This document shows positions 35,918 to 45,171 of a DNA stretch of 64,000 bases, piece after piece; the stretch's first letter is position 1; each line of letters opens with the position of its first letter. Both the position numbers and the translations under genes were made by a program. Source of the stretch: Paenibacillus sp. FSL R7-0273 (GTDB taxonomy: Bacteria; Bacillota; Bacilli; Paenibacillales; Paenibacillaceae). A model generated the notes under the pieces. The model was not told the DNA's origin. It searched no databases and was given only the letters and a program-made list of their open reading frames with translations. The stretch covers positions 3,483,501 to 3,547,500 of the forward strand of contig NZ_CP009283.1 of the NCBI RefSeq assembly GCF_000758625.1, in the 5' to 3' direction.

Positions 35918-36144
35918 AAGGGAAGAGTGGCGGAGGGGAATTTTGGAACTGGAGGAGCGGGAGCGACCGTCTGAAAGCTTTTCGCAGAAAAGCTCGCTAC
36001 GGAAGCATATGCTGTCTGCGGATTTCTACCGCGTAAAGCGGTTCTAATCAAGAAATCTGCAGACAACAGCGGCTGGAAGTCCAAACATTCTCTGGAGTCA
36101 CGGTCAATCCCAAAATATATGACCATTTCATTCTAAATTTGAAA
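35900..36144. repeat. candidate small mobile or interspersed element with hairpin
   Basis: AATTTGAAA occurs in direct orientation at 35900-35908 and 36136-36144, like a 9-bp target duplication, and TAGAATGAA/TTCATTCTA (35893-35901, 36127-36135) are inverted. Between them lies a strong hairpin: TCTGCGGATTTCT (36015-36027) against AGAAATCTGCAGA (36051-36063), with an inner ACCGC/GCGGT stem. No reading frame here looks real. The element fills most of the gap between hydE and the oxidoreductase genes. It reminds me of intergenic repeats seen in Paenibacillus genomes, but this is from memory and unproven. Confidence 0.45.
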
Positions 36145-36179
36145 TATGAGCTTACCGTCACACTGAAGGAGGAAACCCG

Positions 36180-37172
36180 TTGTCTACCCTGACCAAGAAA
36201 AATGCACTCGGCTTCTATGAAATCCGCCTGGAGTCCATCGGCGGGCTTGGCGCCAACCTGGCCGGCAAAATGCTGGCCGAGACCGGAGCGCTGGAGCTGG
36301 GCTTCAATGCCGCGAACTTTTCGTCCTACGGCTCGGAGAAAAAAGGCTCACCCGTCAAAACCTTTGTCCGGTTCTGTGATCCGGAAATGGAGATCAGGGA
36401 TCATAGTCCGATTGAGCAGCCGCATCTGATCGCCGTTTTTCATGAAGCGCTGTACAAGATTGTGAATGTCGCCAGCGGACTGCAGCCGGATGGGGTCATT
36501 CTGGTCAATACCACCCGCGGCTTCGATGAGGTGCGGGCCAGTCTTGGCGTTGAATCCGGTACCGTGGCGCTGATTGATGCGATGGGCATTGCCGTAGAGG
36601 AGAAGACCAAGATTAACACAGCGATGCTAGGTGCGATGTTCCGCATCTGTGATTTTCTTGATCCTGAAGCGATGCGCACCGTTATCCGGCGGACGTTTGA
36701 GAAGAAGTATCCGCTGCTCGTGGAGCCCAACCTCCGCACGTTCGACCGGGGCTACAATGAGGTACAGTTCATGACCTATGACGTACCGGAGGGCTCACAG
36801 ATCAAGCCCTTTAAGCGGGTGCAATCGCTGCTTGGATATAAAACACAGGTGCCCGGCGGCGTAATTACGGCACAAGGCAACAGCATATTAAAGGATCTGA
36901 GCGGCTCACGTGCCGGACTTTTGCCGGAGTTCCATGCAGATACATGCATCAGCTGCGCAGCCTGCGATAATGTCTGCCCGGATTACTGCTTCGTGTGGGA
37001 AGCGGAAGCCGATAAACGCGGGCGGATGCAGCAGGTATTGAAGGGCATCGACTACCAGTACTGCAAGGGCTGCCTGAAATGTATAGAAGCCTGCCCGACC
37101 GATGCGCTGACCAGCCTGCGTGAAGAGCCGGGATATGCCGAGCAGCACCGTGTTGCCCAAGTGTTCTGTTAA
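36180..37172 (+). CDS. 2-oxoacid:ferredoxin oxidoreductase, fused gamma and delta subunits
   Basis: 330 residues. Residues about 10-190 are the gamma (catalytic, CoA-handling) domain: EIRLESIGGLGANLAGKML and FSSYGSEKKGSPVKTFVRF. The end (about 255-315) is a delta-type ferredoxin with two [4Fe-4S] motifs, CISCAACDNVCPDYC and CKGCLKCIEACP. The start is TTG 36180, with AAGGAGG 7 bases upstream. With the alpha-beta fusion 22 bases downstream it makes a full enzyme that oxidises a 2-oxoacid, most likely pyruvate, to acyl-CoA and CO2, reducing ferredoxin. Pyruvate is inferred from the hydrogenase context. Confidence 0.88.
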   Translation: MSTLTKKNALGFYEIRLESIGGLGANLAGKMLAETGALELGFNAANFSSYGSEKKGSPVKTFVRFCDPEMEIRDHSPIEQPHLIAVFHEALYKIVNVASGLQPDGVILVNTTRGFDEVRASLGVESGTVALIDAMGIAVEEKTKINTAMLGAMFRICDFLDPEAMRTVIRRTFEKKYPLLVEPNLRTFDRGYNEVQFMTYDVPEGSQIKPFKRVQSLLGYKTQVPGGVITAQGNSILKDLSGSRAGLLPEFHADTCISCAACDNVCPDYCFVWEAEADKRGRMQQVLKGIDYQYCKGCLKCIEACPTDALTSLREEPGYAEQHRVAQVFC

Positions 37173-37194
37173 TTGAAGAGGGAGGAACTCACCA

Positions 37195-39495
37195 ATGGCT
37201 GTTAGTGAAAATCAATTATCCGGAGCATTGCCGGCTGAGCAGGTCACCTGCTTCGAATCCGGCAATGAAATGGCGGCAACCGCTGCTGCGCAAATTAACT
37301 ATCATATAATGGGCTACTTTCCGATTACCCCCTCGACCGAGGTTGCCCAATATCTTGACCAGATGAAAGCACGCGGCCAGCATGATATTCAGCTCGTTGC
37401 CGCAGACGGTGAGCATGGCTCGGCGGGAATCTGCTATGGGGCTGCAATGGCAGGCGCGCGGGTGATAAACGCAACCAGCTCCCAAGGCTTCCTGTACATG
37501 CTGGAGCAGCTGCCCACCCAGTCGGGAACCCGGTTTCCGATGGTGCTGAACCTTGTAACCCGTGCGGTTAGCGGTCCGCTGGATATCCGCGGCGATCACT
37601 CAGACCTCTATTACGGCTTGAACACAGGCTGGGTTATTCTGACGGCAAGCACACCGCAGGCGGTCTATGACATGAACATTATGGCGCTGAAAATAGCGGA
37701 GCATTCAGAGGTGAGGCTGCCGGTAATGGTCGCGTATGACGGATTTTTCACCTCGCATCAGAAGCGCAAGGTCAAATATTTTAAGAACAATAGTGTCGTT
37801 CAGGGCTTTGTCGGGCCGAACCCGAATCATAGGAATCATAGCTATCCGAATGTGTCTGACCCGGCCCGTCCAGTCACTATAGGTGCCCATATGGGCGGGG
37901 ATGATCTGCTGAACAACCACTATCAGCTGTCTGAAGCCCTGGAGAAAGCGGGCGGGGTGTACAGTGAGGTTGCCAGAGACTATGCGTTGCTCTCCGGCCG
38001 GGAATATAAGGTGCTCGATCTGTACCGGATGGAGGATGCTGAATACGCTTTATTTCTGCTTAACTCCGCCGGTGAGACAGCCAAAGATACCGTGGACCAG
38101 CTGCGTGCCCAAGGCATTAAGGCCGGGCTGATCCGGCCGAACATCATCCGCCCGTTCCCGGCAGAACAGCTGCGCGGCGCACTTAAGAACGTCAAAGCGC
38201 TGCTTGTGGGTGAACGTGCCGATTCCTACGGCGCCCAAGGCGGAAATCTCACCCATGAAATCCGTTCGGCGCTGCAGGCTGATCCCGATAACAGCACGAT
38301 TGTCCTCTCCCGGATCTTTGGTCTGGGCGGCAAGGATTTTTATGCCGATGATGCAGCAGCCTTTTTCGGGCTGGCAATCGATGCGGCCGCAAAGGGCTAT
38401 GCAGAGAAGCCTTTTGACTACTACGGCTACTATCCGGGCGAAGAAAAGGATGCTCTCACCCCCGTAATGGAGCCGCTTCACGGCAATGCTTACAAAACAG
38501 GTCTGATTCAGGTCACACAGAATGAAGCAACCGGACTGCTCAAGGTGAAGCTGCCGCCACTCCGGCAATTGACCGTGAAGCCGCACCGGCTCGCTCCCGG
38601 ACATGGCGCTTGTCCCGGCTGTGGTGCGCTGTCGGCGCTGGAGCTCTTTTTTAAAGGCATCGAAGGGGATATGGTTGTGCTCTTCCAGACCGGCTGCGCT
38701 TATGTGGTGACTGCAAGCTACCCGTATTCCTCGCATAAGCAGACCTTCGTGCACAATCTGTTCCAGAACGGGGCAGCAACGCTGGCCGGTATGGTGGATG
38801 CGTTCTATGAACTGAAACGGCGCGGAGAGATCCAGGTTGCGGATGATGTCACCTTTGTCATGGTCTCCGGGGACGGCGGCATGGATATCGGGATGGGGGC
38901 AACCGTAGGTGCAGCGCTGCGTAATCATAAAATGATCATTCTGGAATATGACAACGAAGGCTATATGAATACCGGCTCGCAGCTGTCCTACAGCACCCCT
39001 GTGGGGCACATGACCAGTACGTCAGGCGTCGGCGTAGCCCAAAAAGGCAAAAAAGGCCATCACAAGGATACCGCCCAAATTCTCGCCGCCTGCAACATTC
39101 CTTATGTGTTCACCGGAGCGGAGAGCAATCCCCAGGATCTGCTGCAAAAAGCGGCCAAGGCCCAGTGGTACGCCAACAACACCGGAACCGCATACGGAAA
39201 AATACTCTGCGCCTGTCCGCTCAACTGGAAAACGCCGGATGATCAGGGCAATGAGCTGGTGAGGGCGGCGGTGGATTCCTGCTTTTTCCCGCTGTATGAG
39301 ATTGAACAGGGCATCACCCGCATCACCTATAATCCGGAGGACAAAGGCAAACGTATTCCTGCGGTAGACTGGCTGAAGCGTATGGGCAAAACGAAGCATC
39401 TGGTGAAGGACGCGGAGCTGCTGCAGGATTTTGAGAAGGAAATTGAACGCCGCTGGAGCCGCCTGAAGCTTAGACATGAGCATGAGCTGCTCTAA
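37195..39495 (+). CDS. 2-oxoacid:ferredoxin oxidoreductase, fused alpha and beta subunits (probably pyruvate)
   Basis: 766 residues. The alpha part (about 15-400) opens with ESGNEMAATAAAQINYHIM and GYFPITPSTEVAQYL, typical of PorA-type domain I. The beta part (from about 455) has the cluster-ligand start PGHGACPGCG and the thiamine diphosphate motif SGDGGMDIGMG near residue 558. Together with the gamma-delta gene upstream this equals a single-chain PFOR in total size but is split between delta and alpha. ATG with GGAGG upstream. It is the source of reduced ferredoxin for the hydrogenase encoded next. Confidence 0.9.
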   Translation: MAVSENQLSGALPAEQVTCFESGNEMAATAAAQINYHIMGYFPITPSTEVAQYLDQMKARGQHDIQLVAADGEHGSAGICYGAAMAGARVINATSSQGFLYMLEQLPTQSGTRFPMVLNLVTRAVSGPLDIRGDHSDLYYGLNTGWVILTASTPQAVYDMNIMALKIAEHSEVRLPVMVAYDGFFTSHQKRKVKYFKNNSVVQGFVGPNPNHRNHSYPNVSDPARPVTIGAHMGGDDLLNNHYQLSEALEKAGGVYSEVARDYALLSGREYKVLDLYRMEDAEYALFLLNSAGETAKDTVDQLRAQGIKAGLIRPNIIRPFPAEQLRGALKNVKALLVGERADSYGAQGGNLTHEIRSALQADPDNSTIVLSRIFGLGGKDFYADDAAAFFGLAIDAAAKGYAEKPFDYYGYYPGEEKDALTPVMEPLHGNAYKTGLIQVTQNEATGLLKVKLPPLRQLTVKPHRLAPGHGACPGCGALSALELFFKGIEGDMVVLFQTGCAYVVTASYPYSSHKQTFVHNLFQNGAATLAGMVDAFYELKRRGEIQVADDVTFVMVSGDGGMDIGMGATVGAALRNHKMIILEYDNEGYMNTGSQLSYSTPVGHMTSTSGVGVAQKGKKGHHKDTAQILAACNIPYVFTGAESNPQDLLQKAAKAQWYANNTGTAYGKILCACPLNWKTPDDQGNELVRAAVDSCFFPLYEIEQGITRITYNPEDKGKRIPAVDWLKRMGKTKHLVKDAELLQDFEKEIERRWSRLKLRHEHELL

Positions 39496-39520
39496 ATCGG
39501 GATGGAAGGGAGCCGTCTGA

Positions 39521-40021
39521 GTGGAACAACATCAACCTTGCAGCAACAGTACGATTGCCGAAGCCGACCGGAAGCTGGAGCAGATCAAGCTGGCCATTGA
39601 CCAGTTTAAGCAAATGAAAGGCGCATTGATCCCTGTATTGCATGAGGTTCAGGATGTATACGGGTTTTTGCCTGAGCCTGTGCTACAGGTGGTGTCGGCA
39701 GAGCTTGATTTGCCCATGAGCGAAATTTACGGTGTTGCGTCGTTCTATCATTTCTTTTCGCTTACCCCAAAGGGGGAGCATGTTATCCATGTCTGCATGG
39801 GCACCGCCTGCTACATTAAGGGGGCTCAGGGCATTCTGGACCGGCTCAGCACAGAGCTGAAGGTTCCGGTTCAGGGAACGACAGAGGACGATAAATTTAC
39901 GCTGGAAGCGACGCGCTGCCTGGGAGCCTGCGGGCTGGCCCCTGTACTGACCATCGGGGAAAAGGTGCATGGACGCCTTACGCCGAACGCCGTGCCTAAA
40001 ATGCTTAAGGAATATAACTAG
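39521..40021 (+). CDS. hydC: NuoE-like [2Fe-2S] subunit of trimeric [FeFe] hydrogenase (HydC)
   Basis: 166 residues. A thioredoxin-like fold with the four ligands as CMGTAC and, about 35 residues later, CLGAC. GTG start with AAGGGAG upstream, 26 bases after the oxidoreductase gene. In HydABC-type bifurcating hydrogenases this subunit passes electrons between NADH-linked flavin and the other clusters. The name follows that system, based on neighbours. Confidence 0.9.
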   Translation: MEQHQPCSNSTIAEADRKLEQIKLAIDQFKQMKGALIPVLHEVQDVYGFLPEPVLQVVSAELDLPMSEIYGVASFYHFFSLTPKGEHVIHVCMGTACYIKGAQGILDRLSTELKVPVQGTTEDDKFTLEATRCLGACGLAPVLTIGEKVHGRLTPNAVPKMLKEYN

Positions 40022-40061
40022 TTCCCGCAGTACACGCAAATAGTTAACGGGAGGTATCGGC

Positions 40062-41939
40062 ATGAAGCTGTTAACGGATCTTGATGCCATCCGCACGCTT
40101 ACCCAGGGACGGCTGGATAACCGGAGGATTAGCGGGGCATCAGGAGAATCGGTTTCGTTCAGGTCAGTGATGGTATGCGGGGGCACAGGCTGCACATCGT
40201 CGGATTCCAATAAAATCATCGCTGCACTGGAGCATGAAGTCGCCGGCCGCGGCATCCAGACTCAGGTAGAGATCGTACGCACCGGCTGCTTTGGGCTGTG
40301 TGAGCTGGGTCCGGTTGTAATTGTCTATCCTGAGGGGATTTTTTACAGCAGGGTGGAGATCAAGGATATTCCGGCGCTGGTCGAGCAGCATCTGGTCAAC
40401 GGCAAGCCGTATGACAAGAAGATTTATGAGAAGACCCGCCAGGGCGATGAGCTGCTGAATTTTGAAGAAACGGATTTCTACAAAAAACAGGTACGGATCG
40501 CGCTGCACAACTGCGGTGTGATCGACCCTGAAGTGATAGATGAGTATATTGCCAGTGACGGGTACCGTGCGCTTGCCCAAGTGCTTACAACGATGAGCGC
40601 TGAGCAGGTCATTGACACCGTAAAAAGATCCGGCCTTCGCGGCCGGGGCGGCGGCGGCTTCCTGACCGGACTAAAGTGGGAGTTCGCAGCCCGGCAGAAC
40701 AAGCCGCAGAAATATGTCATCTGCAATGCCGATGAGGGCGATCCGGGGGCGTTCATGGACCGTTCGATTCTGGAAGGCAATCCGCATTCCGTTATTGAGG
40801 CGATGGCGATAGCCGGATATGCCATAGGGGCGAACCAGGGATTCATCTATGTGCGGGCAGAATATCCGATTGCTGTTCAGCGGTTCTCGAAAGCACTGGA
40901 TCAGGCCAGGGAATATGGACTGCTGGGCGATGATATTTTCGGGACGGGGTTTGCTTTTAACATTGAGGTGCGTCTGGGTGCAGGCGCATTTGTCTGCGGG
41001 GAAGAAACCGCGCTGATTCACTCGATTGAAGGACACCGGGGGATGCCGACGCCCAAGCCGCCGTTTCCGGCTGTTGAAGGGCTGTGGGGCCAGCCGACCA
41101 TTATCAACAATGTGGAGACGCTGGCCAACATCGGCCAAATTATTCTGAACGGGGCAGAGTGGTACGCCGCAATCGGAACAGAGAAGTCCAAAGGCACGAA
41201 AGTGTTCGCGCTTGGAGGCAAGGTGGTGAATACCGGTCTGGTTGAGGTCCCGATGGGTATTACGCTGCGGGAGGTTATCTTTGAGATTGGCGGCGGCATT
41301 CCCGGCGGCAAAAAATTCAAGGCTGTCCAGACCGGCGGCCCGTCCGGCGGGTGTCTGACTGAGGAGCATCTGGACTGCACGATTGATTTTGATACGCTGA
41401 CCAGCCTTGGCTCGATGATGGGCTCAGGCGGGATGATCATCATGGATGAGGATACCTGCATGGTCGATGTTGCAAGGTTCTACCTGGATTTCACCAGAGA
41501 TGAATCGTGCGGCAAATGTACCCCGTGCCGGATCGGAACGAAGCGGCTGCTGGAGATGCTGGATAAGGTCACTTCCGGCAAAGGCACGCTGGAGGATCTA
41601 GAACATATGGAGCAGCTGTCCCTGCAGATCAAGAATGCATCCCTGTGTGCACTCGGGCAGACGGCTCCGAACCCGGTTCTGTCGACTTTAAAATATTTCC
41701 GTGAGGAATATCTCGCTCATATAACGGACAGCAAATGCCCGGCAGGTGTTTGCAAAGCGCTGATCTCCTATGAGATTGATGCCGGGCTGTGCCGCGGCTG
41801 CAGCCTATGTGCCCGGAAATGCCCGAGCGACGCGATTTCCGGCAAGATGAAGGAGCCGTATGTGATCGATAAGGCGGCCTGCATTAAGTGCGGCGTCTGC
41901 TTCGATGTATGCAAGTTCAAGGCGGTAGCGATAGTCTGA
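40062..41939 (+). CDS. hydB: NuoF-like flavoprotein subunit of trimeric [FeFe] hydrogenase (HydB)
   Basis: 625 residues. Domains in order: N-terminal thioredoxin-like [2Fe-2S] (GGTGCTSS, RTGCFGLCELG), the FMN and NADH-binding NuoF core (GRGGGGFLTGLKWEFA, then CNADEGDPGAFMD), an SLBB domain, the N3-type cluster site ESCGKCTPCRIG near residue 480, and two C-terminal ferredoxin motifs (CRGCSLCARKCP, CIKCGVCFDVCK). This plan is that of the bifurcating HydB subunit, where NAD(H) meets the ferredoxin path. ATG with GGGAGG upstream. The catalytic subunit gene follows. Confidence 0.93.
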   Translation: MKLLTDLDAIRTLTQGRLDNRRISGASGESVSFRSVMVCGGTGCTSSDSNKIIAALEHEVAGRGIQTQVEIVRTGCFGLCELGPVVIVYPEGIFYSRVEIKDIPALVEQHLVNGKPYDKKIYEKTRQGDELLNFEETDFYKKQVRIALHNCGVIDPEVIDEYIASDGYRALAQVLTTMSAEQVIDTVKRSGLRGRGGGGFLTGLKWEFAARQNKPQKYVICNADEGDPGAFMDRSILEGNPHSVIEAMAIAGYAIGANQGFIYVRAEYPIAVQRFSKALDQAREYGLLGDDIFGTGFAFNIEVRLGAGAFVCGEETALIHSIEGHRGMPTPKPPFPAVEGLWGQPTIINNVETLANIGQIILNGAEWYAAIGTEKSKGTKVFALGGKVVNTGLVEVPMGITLREVIFEIGGGIPGGKKFKAVQTGGPSGGCLTEEHLDCTIDFDTLTSLGSMMGSGGMIIMDEDTCMVDVARFYLDFTRDESCGKCTPCRIGTKRLLEMLDKVTSGKGTLEDLEHMEQLSLQIKNASLCALGQTAPNPVLSTLKYFREEYLAHITDSKCPAGVCKALISYEIDAGLCRGCSLCARKCPSDAISGKMKEPYVIDKAACIKCGVCFDVCKFKAVAIV

Positions 41940-41956
41940 CGATAGGAGTGATCAGC

Positions 41957-43693
41957 TTGAACACGGTCAAAATCATGATCGACGGGATCGAGACGGAAAT
42001 CGTCAAAGGCACCACAGTGCTGGAAGCCGCCCGGGATCAAGGTATAAATATCCCTTCCCTTTGTTACCTGCAGGGAGTTAATCATTCCTCCAGCTGCCGT
42101 GTCTGTGTGGTCGAGGTCGGCCCGCGGCTTATCGCCTCCTGTACGCTGATCGCCGAGGAAGGCATGAAGATCCAGACGAATACGAAAAAGGTCCGCGATG
42201 CCAGGAGAACCTCGGTAGAGCTGCTGCTCTCCGATCATGACCGGGAATGTCTGAGCTGCTCACGGGGCGGCAATTGCGAGCTGCAGAGTGTATCAAATTC
42301 GCTTAACATCCGCAAAGTGACATATACCGGTGAGCATTCGAGCAGGGAAAAGGATTATTCGTCTCCGGCAATTGTACGGGATGCCTCCAAATGCATCCTC
42401 TGCGGGCGTTGTGTCGGCGCCTGCGGTACTGTGCAGACCGTTGGCGCTATCGGTTTTGCCAAGCGGGGCTTTGACACCGTAATCTCTACAGCCTTCGGCC
42501 GTCCGCTGGCAGAGTCAACCTGTGTCAACTGCGGCCAGTGTATTATGGCCTGTCCGGTCGGTGCTTTGACCGAGCATGAGAGTATCCGCGATGTATGGGA
42601 TGCCATCGCTGACCCGGACCAGTATGTCGTTGTGCAGACGGCCCCGGCTGTCAGGGTAGCCCTTGGCGAAGAGTTCGGCCTGCCGGTCGGTACCCGCACA
42701 ACCGGCAAGATGGTTGCCGCGCTGCGCCGGCTCGGCTTCGATAAGGTATTTGACACCGTTTTCGGGGCGGATCTGACCATTATGGAGGAGGGCACCGAAC
42801 TGCTTTCCCGACTGTCTAGCGGACAGAATCTCCCTTTGATGACCTCCTGTTGTCCTGGCTGGGTGAAGTTCATGGAGCATAACTTCCCTGATATGCTGGA
42901 TAACCTGTCCACCTGCAAGTCGCCGCATGAGATGGAAGGGGCAATGGTTAAATCTTATTTTGCCGGCAAGCTTGGAATAAATCCGCAGAAGATCACCGTT
43001 GTATCGATCATGCCCTGTACGGCCAAGAAGTTCGAAGGTGCACGTGAGGAGCTGTCTAATCATGAAATGCAGGATGTGGACTGGGTGCTCACGACCCGTG
43101 AGCTGGCTGCGATGATTAAGGAGGCTGGGCTTGACTTTGTAAATCTGAAGGATGAGGAGTTTGATAACCCGCTCGGTGTAGGCTCTGGAGCCGGTACCAT
43201 CTTCGGGGCGACAGGAGGAGTATCCGAAGCGGCATTGCGTACCGTCTTTGAGCTGGTCTCCGGACAGACGCTCGACTCTATTGAGTACATCGCTGTACGC
43301 GGGATGGATGGCATTAAGGAGAATACGGTCGAGCTGCCGGACGGCCGCAAGATTAGGACAGCTGTTGTCCACGGGCTCGGCAATGCCCGCAAGTTAATGG
43401 AAGCTATGCAGCGCGGAGAAAAGAGTTATGACTTCATGGAAGTCATGGCCTGCGCCGGCGGCTGTATTACAGGCGGAGGCCAGCCGATTCTAAACGCGGC
43501 GGACAGCAGCCGGCTGGATGTCAAAGCGCTGCGCGCCAAAGCGATTTATTCCGAGGATGAAGCCCAGACTGTCCGCAAATCCCATCACAATCCGTTCATC
43601 AAGCAGCTGTACGCTGAGTTCCTCGGCGAGCCGAACAGCCATCTGGCCCATGAGCTGCTGCACACGCATTATACGGTGCGGACGAAATACTGA
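41957..43693 (+). CDS. hydA: [FeFe] hydrogenase catalytic subunit (HydA of a HydABC type)
   Basis: 578 residues from TTG 41957 (TAGGAGTG upstream). The N-terminus carries a [2Fe-2S] domain (CYLQGVNHSSSCRVC), the His-Cys3 site (HDRECLSCSRGGNC) and two [4Fe-4S] motifs (CILCGRCVGAC, CVNCGQCIMACP). The H-cluster signatures are complete: MTSCCPGWVKF near 297, MPCTAKKFE near 352, and ACAGGCITGGGQP near 498. It reduces protons (or oxidises H2) at the diiron site made by HydE, HydF and HydG. All cluster ligands I could check are present, so the enzyme should be active. Confidence 0.95.
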   Translation: MNTVKIMIDGIETEIVKGTTVLEAARDQGINIPSLCYLQGVNHSSSCRVCVVEVGPRLIASCTLIAEEGMKIQTNTKKVRDARRTSVELLLSDHDRECLSCSRGGNCELQSVSNSLNIRKVTYTGEHSSREKDYSSPAIVRDASKCILCGRCVGACGTVQTVGAIGFAKRGFDTVISTAFGRPLAESTCVNCGQCIMACPVGALTEHESIRDVWDAIADPDQYVVVQTAPAVRVALGEEFGLPVGTRTTGKMVAALRRLGFDKVFDTVFGADLTIMEEGTELLSRLSSGQNLPLMTSCCPGWVKFMEHNFPDMLDNLSTCKSPHEMEGAMVKSYFAGKLGINPQKITVVSIMPCTAKKFEGAREELSNHEMQDVDWVLTTRELAAMIKEAGLDFVNLKDEEFDNPLGVGSGAGTIFGATGGVSEAALRTVFELVSGQTLDSIEYIAVRGMDGIKENTVELPDGRKIRTAVVHGLGNARKLMEAMQRGEKSYDFMEVMACAGGCITGGGQPILNAADSSRLDVKALRAKAIYSEDEAQTVRKSHHNPFIKQLYAEFLGEPNSHLAHELLHTHYTVRTKY

Positions 43694-43722
43694 GCAATTA
43701 TATGCTAAGGAGGATGGCTCAT

Positions 43723-45147
43723 TTGCGCAAGGATTGGGAACCGGCGGACTTCATCGACGACGCGGAGATTACAGCCAGCCTGCAGGAAGCGGTGCGGACG
43801 GCCGGGAACAGGAGCGTAGTCCAGTCTATTTTGGATAAAGCAAGAGCCTGCAAGGGGTTAAGCCACCGGGAAGCGGCAGTGCTGCTGGAGGTCAGGGATG
43901 AGGAAATTTTGCAGGACATTTACAAGTCAGCGAAGGTCATTAAGGAGAAAATCTACGGCAACCGCATCGTCCTGTTTGCGCCGCTGTATATTAGCAACTA
44001 CTGTGTCAATAACTGCGAATACTGCGGGTATAAGCACTCCAACCAGGATTTTGTACGCCGGAAGCTGAACAGGGATGAGCTTGCAGCTGAGGTGCGTGTG
44101 CTGCAGGAGCTGGGGCATAAGCGTCTGGTCATTGAAGCGGGTGAAGATCCCGTCCATTGTGATATTGATTATGTAACCGATTCCATTAAAACGGTGTATT
44201 CCGTCAAGGTCAACAACGGCAGTATCCGCCGGGTTAATATCAATATTGCGGCAACTACAGTCGAGGATTACCAGAAGCTGCGGGATGCGGAGATTGGGAC
44301 TTATATTCTTTTTCAGGAGACCTATCACAGGCCGACTTATGCTGCGCTGCACAAGAACGGGCCGAAGCATGACTATGACTGGCACACAACAGCGATGGAC
44401 CGGGCACAGCTCGGCGGTATTGATGATGTTGGTGTAGGCGTATTGTACGGACTGTATGACTACAAATACGATACGGTCGCTATGCTGATGCATGCCGAGC
44501 ACCTGGAAGAACGGTTCGGCGTAGGGCCGCATACCGTTTCAGTACCGCGTCTGAGGGAAGCAGCCAATGTAAGTCTGGAAATGTATCCTTATCTGGTTAA
44601 GGATGAGGAGTTCAAGCAGCTGGTTGCCGTTCTGCGGCTGGCGGTGCCCTATGCGGGCATGATTTTATCTACCAGGGAGGAGCCGTCGTTCCGGGATGAG
44701 GTTATCCAGCTCGGAATTTCCCAGGTCAGTGCCGGATCGAGCACCGGGGTCGGCGGATATATGGAGGCGAAGCAGGGTACAGCGGGGGCGTCAAAAGAAA
44801 AGCCGCAATTCGAGGTGGGCGACCACCGTTCACCGGAGGAGATTATCCGCGGGCTGTGCAGGGACGGCTATGTTCCCAGCTATTGTACAGCCTGCTACCG
44901 GGAGGGGCGGACGGGCGACCGGTTTATGCGGCTGGCCAAATCGGGGCAGATCCATAATGTCTGCCAGCCGAACTCGCTTTTGACCTTTAAGGAATATTTG
45001 CTTGATTATGCCGATGCAGAGACACGGGCGCTGGGAGAAGAAATTATCCGCAAGGGGCTTGATGACATTCCGAAGGAAGCAGCACGGAAAATCACCCGTG
45101 AACGGCTGCAGCGGCTGGAGAACGGTGAACGGGATCTGCGCTTTTAA
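43723..45147 (+). CDS. hydG: [FeFe]-hydrogenase maturase HydG, radical SAM tyrosine lyase
   Basis: 474 residues. The radical SAM motif is CVNNCEYCGY, and the C-terminal auxiliary cluster set is CTACYREG...C (CX2C and a Cys 22 residues on), the site where tyrosine-derived CO and CN are assembled on iron. I choose TTG 43723, because AAGGAGG ends 9 bases before it; ATG 43714 abuts this ribosome site and ATG 43702 precedes it. It lies 29 bases after hydA in the same operon. Confidence 0.95.
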   Translation: MRKDWEPADFIDDAEITASLQEAVRTAGNRSVVQSILDKARACKGLSHREAAVLLEVRDEEILQDIYKSAKVIKEKIYGNRIVLFAPLYISNYCVNNCEYCGYKHSNQDFVRRKLNRDELAAEVRVLQELGHKRLVIEAGEDPVHCDIDYVTDSIKTVYSVKVNNGSIRRVNINIAATTVEDYQKLRDAEIGTYILFQETYHRPTYAALHKNGPKHDYDWHTTAMDRAQLGGIDDVGVGVLYGLYDYKYDTVAMLMHAEHLEERFGVGPHTVSVPRLREAANVSLEMYPYLVKDEEFKQLVAVLRLAVPYAGMILSTREEPSFRDEVIQLGISQVSAGSSTGVGGYMEAKQGTAGASKEKPQFEVGDHRSPEEIIRGLCRDGYVPSYCTACYREGRTGDRFMRLAKSGQIHNVCQPNSLLTFKEYLLDYADAETRALGEEIIRKGLDDIPKEAARKITRERLQRLENGERDLRF

Positions 45148-45171
45148 TAGAAGCATAAGGAGAGATTGGCC

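Noticed and set aside
35911..36126. 71-codon minus-strand frame in the gap between hydE and the oxidoreductase genes
   Set aside because: It coincides with a hairpin element, has no ribosome site and no protein-like pattern.
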